From assembly GCF_020733635.1 (NCBI RefSeq), contig NZ_JAJFZL010000003.1, positions 1 through 19,704 on the forward strand: a stretch of 19,704 nt of DNA. Direction: 5' to 3'. The stretch is from Nocardia spumae. Its GTDB lineage: Bacteria; Actinomycetota; Actinomycetes; Mycobacteriales; Mycobacteriaceae. The first letter of the stretch is position 1. The number at the start of each line of letters is the position of its first letter. Positions 13,715 to 19,704 of this stretch are shown here, piece after piece. Both the position numbers and the translations under genes were made by a program. The notes beneath the pieces are model-generated. The model was not told the DNA's origin, made no database searches, and saw nothing but the letters and a program-made list of their open reading frames with translations.

Positions 13715-15058
13715 CCGTCGTCGACATGGTTCCGGTCGCGGCGTCGGCGATAGGGGCGCTGGTGTTCGCGGCACACATCTTGCCGTGGGGCCGCCGCCCA
13801 CCACCACGACCGCCGTGAGCCTGGAACGCGAACTGGCCGAGGCACCGGAGATTCTTCGCCCGGCAATCGTGTCGTTCGCCTCCACGGCACACGCACAACT
13901 GATGTTTTCCCTGCTCAAGCTCGGCTCGGCCGAGACCGGGTTCCCGCGCGTCGAGTGGTGGGACTACTCCCGCCACGGCCTGACCGTCGACGTGCTGATG
14001 CGCGGTGGGCAAACCCTGGCCGACTGGACCAACGACGACACCCGCTCCCGCATCGCTGACCACGTCGGAGTGCAGCAGGTCACCGCGTCCCTCTGCCTGC
14101 TCCGGGCTGGGTGCGGCTGGAACTCCGCGTTCACGACTACCCTGGCCGGAATCGGTCACCAACCGCACCACCACGGTGGCTTGCCGGTTCGACCTGGAAA
14201 GCGGGTGCCGGTAGGGTTTGCGGGAAGACGGGACGCCGTGGGCTGCTGCGAATCCTTGTACACGCACAGTTCTTCTTGACCGAGCCACCGGCTCGGGTAA
14301 GGGCTCGGTGTTTTGTGGACGATCCCTGGCCGCCTCCGGTCCGGCGATCAAAGCCGGGTTCGTGGATTGTGGATGGCCCGACCCGAAAGGCGGTGTGGAG
14401 TTCGGGCGCGGTGAAAACCCGGCTGTGTCGTCCGCTTCGCTTGTCGACCGCCTTCCACCATCCTCGCCATGCTGCGCGAGGCCGTGACCGAGATGGACGA
14501 GCGCTGGCCCGCATGCGCGCCGCAGGGTCCGCAAGCTGGTCCCCTCGCGATGAACCACTGATCGTGATCGTCATCGATGAGGCCGCGTCGCTGTCCTCGT
14601 ATGCCGACCGTGACGAGCAAAACGAGTTCCGGCGTCTGACGGGCATGATGCAGTCCAAGGGCCGTGCCGCTGGTGTCTCGGTGATCGCGGCCTTGCAGGA
14701 CCCGTCCAAGGAGACGATGCCCAACCGGCAACTGTTCCCGGTCCGCATCGGCCTGCGCCTGGACGAACCGACACAGACCGCGATGGTGCCACGGGCAAGG
14801 AGCGCGGGACCGGGGCGCGTTGTGCGACAAGATCCCCGAAACCACGCCCGGTGTCGGCTATGTCGGCGGGAAGACGCACCACGGAGTTCGTGCGTGTGCG
14901 TGCGTTCTGGATCTCCGACGAGCAAGCCGACGCGATCGTGACATGTATTCCCCGGGCAACCGATTTCGCCCCGGCCGCCGATTTACAGCGATTTCGACCC
15001 CGACGACCTGGGCGACGAGCATCCCGGTGACGGCTACACGGGTCCGGTGGCGGCATGA
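13711..15058 (+). pseudogene. traSA-like: TraSA-like FtsK/SpoIIIE DNA translocase, multiple frameshifts
   Basis: This is the AICE conjugation motor, a hexameric ATPase at the membrane that pumps double-stranded DNA. The Walker A motif ATGSGKGS is at 14284-14307; it is followed by a conserved PKGGVEF, then Walker B in LIVIVIDEAASLSSYAD (about 14558-14606), then RLTGMMQSKGRAAGVSVIAA, LQDPSKETMP and RQLFPVRIGLRLDEPTQTAM. Downstream come DKIPETTPGVGYVGG and a tail ending GDGYTGPVAA (TGA 15056-15058). As sequenced, an N-terminal peptide with one membrane helix (13711-13818) overlaps a GTG at 13815. A single missing C in the proline run near 13797 would fuse them, giving the usual N-terminal helix and about 449 residues. 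Roughly seven to ten shifts lie between 14090 and 14940. Genes on both sides overlap by ATGA. Confidence 0.8.
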
Positions 15059-15347
15059 ACGCGGCATGGTCACCGAAAACCACGTGGTCATTCTACTGCG
15101 ACAGCTGCGGCGACCTCTATAACCGACGCAGGTGGGCACGCGGGTCTGCTTCACCTCCACCCCTCACGCCGCCTACTACCTCGCCGCCGGTCGTAACGGC
15201 TGGCTCTACGACGGGGACCGCATCACCTGCGACGGCTGCGCCATCACCGCCGAATGCGACCTGCGCGGCCACCGCTTCCCCTCCACGAACACCCTTCGCC
15301 GCTGCGACCGCTGTGGCGCCCCCGATGAACAGGAGAACCCGAAATGA
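15055..15347 (+). pseudogene. Zinc-ribbon protein, one frameshift
   Basis: Joining two frames gives about 97 residues: MNAAWSPKTTWSFYCDSCGD, then GTRVCFTSTPHAAYYLAAGR, then DGDRITCDGCAITAECDL and TLRRCDRCGAPDEQENPK. CDSC, CDGC and CDRC are three C-x2-C knuckles, with further single cysteines, so two zinc ribbons are likely. The shift is near 15130. The ATG overlaps the TraSA stop, and the stop overlaps the next ATG, so it is in the middle of the transfer operon. A nucleic-acid-binding accessory role is inferred from the zinc knuckles only. Confidence 0.6.
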
Positions 15348-15516
15348 GCAAGCGCACCAGTGAATACGCCGACGTCATCGACCTGCACAGCCGTCGCCGC
15401 TGCAGCTCGAAGCCCGCGGACTCGACCCCATCGGCATCGCGGTGAACATCCTCGCCGAAACCGGAGAGGTATTCGGCCACGGCTACGACCCCGACGGAGG
15501 GGACTGGGCCGCATGA
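15344..15516 (+). pseudogene. Small hypothetical protein, one frameshift
   Basis: About 57 residues after one correction near 15398: MSKRTSEYADVIDLHSRRR, then LQLEARGLDPIGIAVNILAE and TGEVFGHGYDPDGGDWAA. It overlaps both neighbours by ATGA. The amphipathic middle helix and acidic tail give no clear function. The reading is supported by the continuous overlap pattern in this operon. Confidence 0.5.
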
Positions 15517-15669
15517 ACACCAAACATGAAGCACCACAAGTGAATCCGATCGTGCAAGCGGCAGCCGATCAGGGTGCGAAAGACCAAACGCCGCAAGGTC
15601 AAAGACCTCCCGCGCAGGCAGCGCCCCAGTGAGCTGGGGCTGTTCGACGAATCCGAGGTGAAGCAGTGA
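15513..15669 (+). pseudogene. Tiny basic hypothetical protein, one frameshift
   Basis: It begins MNTKHEAPQVNPIVQAAADQ and, after a one-base shift near 15575, continues as a basic stretch RKTKRRKVKDLPRRQRPSEL to GLFDESEVKQ, stop 15667-15669. The corrected stop overlaps the following GTG by GTGA, whereas the uncorrected frame stops early at 15632; this is why I prefer the correction. The basic centre could bind nucleic acid. I do not recognise it. Confidence 0.45.
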
Positions 15670-16341
15670 GCACCACGACCAAAACCACCACCACGGTCCG
15701 GACCCCGCCGCGACCCGGTAGAGGACCTCGCGACCCTGTTTCTCGCCCTGATCGGCTGGGCGGTGATCGCGGTGTTCCTAGCGGCCTGGTGGGCGCTGCT
15801 GTTCCCGATGGTGTCGCTGCCGATCGCTGCGGTGGCCGGCCTTTTCTGGTTCTACGGCTGGCTCCCGGCCCTCGGCATGACAATGGCCTCGGTCGCTGCG
15901 CTGGCCCTGTGGCGGGTGAAGGCTCCGGAATCGTTTTCCCGCTGGATCACTCGCCGTGCCCGGTCGCGGTTTCTGTCCTGGTTCCGGTATCGGCGGCAGT
16001 GGTCAGCACGGCTGGACGATTGCAGCCTGTCGGCCCGTGACGACCTCGGCGCAGCGGTGAAGATTCCGCGGCTGCTGGGCATCGACATCGGGACGGCCAT
16101 CGACACCGTGCGAGTCGCGATGCTGCCCGGTCAGTGCCCCGACGACTGGGCCAACCGCGCAAGCCATCTGGCGCATGCGTTCGGGGCGCAGGAATGCCGC
16201 GTCAGCATCACCGGCCCGGCTCGCGTGGAACTGGCTTTCCGGCGCGCTGATTCGCTCGCTAAGCCGATTTCTGCCCCATTCGCACACATCCCCGGCGGAC
16301 TGGGCGGGCTGCCCCGTCAGGAAGGCGGAAACGCCGCGTGA
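15666..16341 (+). pseudogene. Membrane protein with a TraSA-like N-terminal domain, one frameshift
   Basis: From GTG 15666 the protein reads MSTTTKTTTTVRTPPR, then (after a shift near 15715) DPVEDLATLFLALIGWAVIA, two or three membrane helices (VFLAAWWALLFPMVSLPIAA, VAGLFWFYGWLPALGMTMAS), a basic loop, and a soluble domain. That domain, TVRVAMLPGQCPDDWANRAS followed by HLAHAFGAQECRVSITGPAR and ADSLAKPI, resembles the domain lying between the membrane part and the ATPase in TraSA proteins. There is no Walker motif. So it looks like the front half of a translocase without its motor, about 225 residues. It overlaps the Rep region by GTGA at 16338. It may anchor or partner the TraSA motor; that is inference. 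Confidence 0.6.
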
Positions 16342-16370
16342 AACCCACCAACCTCGAGGGAGGCCAGACC

Positions 16371-18098
16371 ATGACAGACCAACAGCCTGACACCGATCCG
16401 GCCTCCCTCGGCCCTGTCCGGGACACCGCCGCCGATCGCCGCTCAATTCCGAACCTGCACGAGATCGCCCAGGCCGCCGCCGACAAATACGGCGAGTGCC
16501 GGCGCCCGATTCCGATGTACACCTATGACCGCGATACCGGGGATACGAAATACGTTGGTGCCCCCTGCAAATCGACGCTGGAAAGTGTGTGCCCCTCGTG
16601 CGCGGCCAAGGCTCGCTCCCTTCGGATGCAGCAGGCCCACGAAGGCTGGCACATCGAAACCGAACCCGTCGACATCAAACGCGACCCCACCCAACACCAG
16701 TTGGAGCTGGTCGAGACTCGCGCAAGCCTGATGACCAACTACCAGGAAGCCAAGGCGTCCGGCGATCAGGACATGATGGACGGCATCCGTGAAGTGGTCT
16801 CGGACGTGGATGCGGATCTGCGCGAAACCGGTGTGCGCGGGCGTCTTCCGGCGCTGGATCCCGAGCCGAAATCGGAGCGCAAACGGTCCACCCGACGCCG
16901 CCAGGACGTCCCTGATCTGCCACGCAAGAAGATCGACAAGGCCACGATCGGCCGTCAATACGCGGGCAAGTACCGGCCCTCAATGTTCATCACTCTCACG
17001 CTGGACTCCTACGGCAAGATCAACCGCGACGGTGCAACCAACGCGGACGGCAAACCGTGCTCGGACGGATCGGCCGCTGACCCCGATAGCTACGACTACC
17101 TCGACGCGCCGCCCGGACATCGTGTTCTTGCTCCGGCCGCTGTTCGACCGGGTTCGTACACGACTACCGCCGCGCGATCCGGCCGCGCGACATTCATACT
17201 TCGTCACGTAGACAGCACAGAAGGCGCGAGAGCACCACATTTTTCACATGGCTGTGCGCGCAACCGACCCAGGGCGTTGATTCTGCAGATCGGCGCCTCC
17301 GCGACCTACCTCCAGGTGTGGTGGCCGCACTTGCACCCCGACAACGAGCAGTACACCGATGGGACAATGCCGGTCTGGGACTACACCGCCGGCGATTCGT
17401 CTGACCCCGACATCCGCGAGCCCCTACCGACGTAGGGACGAAGCCATGGTACGTGCTACGATACGTCGACAACTTGAAACCCGCCCACGTGGGTGACCTT
17501 CGAGCAAACAATCGACCCGAAAAGACATCAAGGGGCGTACTCGGGGCATGAGGAAGCATCCCGGCACGTCGGTTACCTGACCAAATACCTCACCAAATCC
17601 ATCGCTGAAGTGATCGAGCCCCAGACCGCTCGCGCCGCCGACCACTACGACCGGCTCCACGCGGAACTGTGCAAGACACCGTGCTCACCGAACTGCGGTG
17701 TCTGGCTGCGCTACGGCATCAATCCGAAGGGGGCCACCGACAAGACCCAGCCGGGCCGTTGCAAGGGCAAAGCCCACCGCCGAGACACCCTCGGCCTGCG
17801 CGGTCGTCGTGTCCTGGTCTCGCGCCGCTGGACCGGAAAGACCCTCCCGGATCACAAGGCCGACCGCGCCGAGTTTGTTCGGCAACTTCTCGCCCAGGTC
17901 GGCATTCAGAAACCGGATACGTCCCGGCTGATCGTCAAACCGGTCGAGCCGGGAGACAGGAACGTGCCACCTCGCGAGCACCTGGTCATGGCCTCGATCG
18001 CTCAACGGATCAAATGGCGCGCTCAATACGAAAACGCTCGCCTGGCAGCGGGACCACCAGGCACACAACAAGTTTCGGCAATCCACAACGCAGCATAG
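16371..18098 (+). pseudogene. repSA-like: RepSA-like HUH replication initiator, several frameshifts
   Basis: This is the AICE rolling-circle initiator. An N-terminal zinc-finger region (CRRPIPMYT through CKSTLESVCPSC, residues about 44-80) is followed by LRMQQAHEG, the motif FITLTLDSYGKINRDG, and YDYLDAPP in place of the usual YDYRRAARD after a shift. Near 17235 the HUH motif His-Phe-His is restored if the T5 run (17240-17244) is read as T4 (PHFHMAVR). Then come ILQIGASATYLQVWWPHLHP and PVWDYTAGDSSDPDIREPLP. The C-terminal part has HVGYLTKYLTKSIAEV, carrying the likely catalytic tyrosine, CSPNCGVWLRYGINPKGA, GRCKGKAHRRDTLG and RRVLVSRRWTGKTLPDHKAD. ATG 16371 has GGGAGG seven bases upstream; GTG 16338 is an alternative that overlaps the previous stop. 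Breaks lie near 17105, 17240, 17270 and 17440-17490. Confidence 0.85.
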
Positions 18099-18108
18099 GA
18101 GGGGTTTC

Positions 18109-18309
18109 ATGTCCAAGCTTCTGAATGAGGCGGAAGTTCGCAAGCTCATCCCGATCGGGCACAGCAATGTACTACGAACTGTTCGCTCCGGTGAGCTGCG
18201 CTCGTGAAAGTCGGGCGGCGACCGGTTTTGTCAGCGAATTCAGGCGGTGGCCACTACAATCGACGCTCTGGGACCAGCGGGCAAAGCGTCATCCCAACAG
18301 CGGATGTAA
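18109..18309 (+). pseudogene. xis: Excisionase (Xis), small MerR-like HTH, frameshifted
   Basis: It starts at ATG 18109 with AGGAGGGG four to five bases upstream, ten bases after rep. The sequence MSKLLNEAEVRKLIPIGHS, a middle fragment RSGELRS, VKVGRR, FVSE and IQAVATTIDALGPAGKASSQ is an AICE excisionase: a winged HTH in which KVGRRRFVSE is the wing. The corrected protein is about 66 residues with its stop at 18307-18309. Shifts lie near 18165, 18205 and 18225. The position between rep and int matches pSAM2. Xis with Int drives excision of the element. Confidence 0.75.
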
Positions 18310-19527
18310 CCCCTGCGCGTGGGGCAAGATCATCCAGTCACCCAAGGCCGGGCCGAGAAGTTCACCGCGAGCACATACGTTTCGCGATCAGGACGGGAAG
18401 CGCCGCCACGGTCGCAGCGCAGTTGTTGACGAAGCACGACAGATGCCCGGCGCACAACTATACCCAGCGGCACTATGAAAACCGAAACCTCGCCTCTCTC
18501 GAGCACGGTGATAACGGAGCGTCCGACCGCTCGCCGACTGTGATCGCGATGTGGATTCGCGAGCACAGGAGAAAGCCGGGCTGAAGCGCCAAAGCGTCGA
18601 CAAATACCAGCGTGACATGGGACAAGCACGGCGCCAAGCAGATCGGTGAACTGCGGGTCCGAGAATTCCCGACCAGTCGCGCTGAAAGCCACCTCGGGAT
18701 CGTGGCTGAGTCGGCGATGAGTCAGGCCAAGTTTCTCCGGGTGGCACTCACCGGCATGTTCGCGATGGCTGTCCGGCATGACGTGCTGGCGGTCAATCCG
18801 CTCCGAGAGACATCGCGTAATACGAGGAAGAAGACGCCGGTGCGTGCCTTGACCGTGGACGAGTTCGCGAGGGTTCGCGCGGCGGTGGTCGCGTACACCC
18901 AACGTGAACACGTTTCCGGTCCACGACCAGGACGTCTGTTGCCTCCGTTCGTCGATGTGATGGGCTCGACCGGGTGCCGGCCGAATGAGGTGCTCGGGCT
19001 TCGTTGGTCGGATGTCGATCTGCTGTCCGATCCGCCAGTCATGACGGTCGCGGGCACGGTGATCGATCACGGCAAGGTCAAAGGTCAGTCGTTGCGTCGG
19101 CAGGATTCTCGGAAGGGCGATGCGCCCGATCACACGGTCGTATTGCCATCGCTGGCTGTCGAAGCGCTGGCTCAGCTGCTCGGTGAAGCGAGCAAGGATC
19201 TCGAATCGTTGGAGACTCTCGCGGACAAGCCGGTCTTTCCGAATCGCGACGGCGAGTGGATGAGCCTGAACAACCTTCGGCGGTCTCTGCGTGCTGCACT
19301 GCCCGATGACCTGAAGTGGGTCACTCCGTATTCGCTGCGGCGAACCGTGGGAACGGTGATCCGCGACGGCCTCGGAGTCGAGCAGGCACAAGCCCAGCTG
19401 TCCCACGCTCAGCTCGCGACGACCGAGCACCACTACGTCGAACGGCGCACGCACGGTCCGGATGTTTCGCGAGGTCCTCGACCGGTACGCGAAGGAAAGT
19501 ACGGATTCGAATATAAGGGGAAAGTGA
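18304..19527 (+). pseudogene. int: Tyrosine site-specific integrase, frameshifted
   Basis: The catalytic domain is intact from 18830: the first arginine is in GSTGCRPNEVLGLRWSDVDL (about 18960-19020), the second-box arginine in TPYSLRRTVGTVI, the H/W-box histidine in AQLSHAQLATTEHHYVER, and the nucleophilic tyrosine in HHYVER (about 19435). In the second box the usual H of HxxR is tyrosine. The N-terminal arm-binding region (AWGKIIQSPKAG, YVSRSGR/QDGKRRH, QKAGLKRQSVDKYQRDM) is broken by shifts between 18304 and 18620, and the true start is uncertain. At the end, TTT at 19465-19467 read as TT gives DVREVLDRYAKES, TDSNIRGK and stop 19525-19527, just before a terminator. Without that correction the frame runs across the att repeat to 19634, which is not real. 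About 405 residues. It recombines attP with the tRNA 3' end. Confidence 0.82.
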
Positions 19528-19555
19528 GGGATTTCACCTCGATGATCTTGGAAGG

Positions 19556-19595
19556 AAAGAGCCCCCGATCTGCTGATGCAGCTCGGGGGCTCTTT
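19556..19595. terminator. Intrinsic terminator after the integrase
   Basis: A 13-bp stem (19556-19568 with 19583-19595, core AGAGCCCCCGA) with a 14-base loop is followed by TTC, its right side ending in four T. It lies 29 bases after the corrected integrase stop and immediately before the att repeat, so it can also end the leftward tRNA transcript. Confidence 0.8.
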
Positions 19596-19597
19596 TC

Positions 19598-19635
19598 TGC
19601 GCGCCCGGAGAGACTCGAACTCCCAACCTTCTGAT
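19598..19635 (-). tRNA. tRNA 3' fragment (tRNA-Arg-like) within the right att copy
   Basis: These are the same 38 bases as at 4689-4726: acceptor and T-arm strands, variable loop and anticodon 3' strand. No 5' half follows, so it is not a functional tRNA. It is the part of the tRNA carried by the element to restore the gene on integration. Confidence 0.7.
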
Positions 19636-19704
19636 GGGTTCGTGCGTACATAGTTGTCCGCTGGGATCGTTCAGAGTGCCTGTGAGGCAACGTATTCTGC
19701 CTTG
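19598..19704. repeat. Right copy of the 107-bp att repeat (attP-like junction)
   Basis: This stretch is identical to 4689-4795 and reaches the last base of the window. It starts with the same tRNA 3' core (19598-19635) but then continues into the element's left arm rather than into the 5' half of the tRNA. It therefore joins the right end of the element to its left end, as in attP of the circular form or between tandem copies. Confidence 0.88.

Noticed and set aside
12948..14558. 536-residue open frame on the minus strand
   Set aside because: It is antisense to DUF2637 and TraSA, with repetitive Arg/Pro/Ser composition typical of shadow frames in GC-rich DNA.
18612..19634. Integrase frame running through the att repeat and ending in PERLELPTF
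   Set aside because: The last 40 residues translate the terminator and the tRNA 3' end. A one-base correction at 19465 gives a natural stop at 19527.
1..19704. CRISPR array, rRNA, complete tRNA, insertion sequence
   Set aside because: I saw no regularly spaced repeats, no transposase or terminal inverted repeats, and only 3' tRNA fragments at the att sites.

Overview
The window looks like high-GC actinobacterial DNA, most likely Nocardia or a close relative. I base this on GC-rich codon use, many GTG starts, 4-bp ATGA/GTGA gene overlaps and the type of mobile element present. It has two parts: a chromosomal flank (1-4688) and an almost complete actinomycete integrative and conjugative element (AICE, pSAM2 type; 4689-19598, about 14.9 kb).

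Chromosomal flank: a leftward four-gene operon runs from 3805 to the window start. It encodes a non-haem Fe(II) dioxygenase of the isopenicillin-N-synthase superfamily, an HRI1-like/lipocalin-like protein, an NCS1 nucleobase-type permease and a TetR repressor. A perfect 24-bp palindrome lies just upstream of the dioxygenase. This suggests uptake and oxidation of a heterocyclic compound, but the substrate is unknown. A broken DUF1254/DUF1214 gene and a strong hairpin separate the operon from a tRNA 3' end (tRNA-Arg-like), which is the integration site.

Element, left half: the att repeat is followed by cargo. This includes an unusually AT-rich HNH nuclease fused to a helical-repeat domain, a three-gene toxin-antitoxin-like operon, a 57-residue Cys/His protein, a region rich in dyads and repeats (candidate transfer or replication site), and a SAM methyltransferase. 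Next comes the control module: a KorSA-like GntR repressor, two small leftward genes, and divergently the activator Pra. Copies of the 8-mer CGTATACG, and degenerate forms of it, sit in the promoters on both sides.

Element, right half: a compact rightward operon carries transfer and maintenance genes: DUF2637/SpdB2, a small Cys-rich membrane protein, the FtsK-like translocase TraSA, a zinc-ribbon protein, two tiny proteins, a membrane protein with a TraSA-like domain, the HUH replication initiator RepSA, Xis and a tyrosine integrase. The integrase is followed by a terminator and a second copy of the 107-bp att repeat. By analogy with pSAM2, the GntR repressor would silence pra; derepressed Pra would switch on rep-xis-int; TraSA would pump double-stranded DNA to the recipient.

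Two cautions. First, the right att copy runs into the left arm of the element instead of the 5' half of the tRNA, so the window records a circular or tandem junction (or an assembly overlap). Second, many genes need single-base corrections, several of them at homopolymers (for example a T run inside the HUH motif of Rep). Sequencing indels are therefore at least as likely as true gene decay. For broken genes I give the span of the whole gene.
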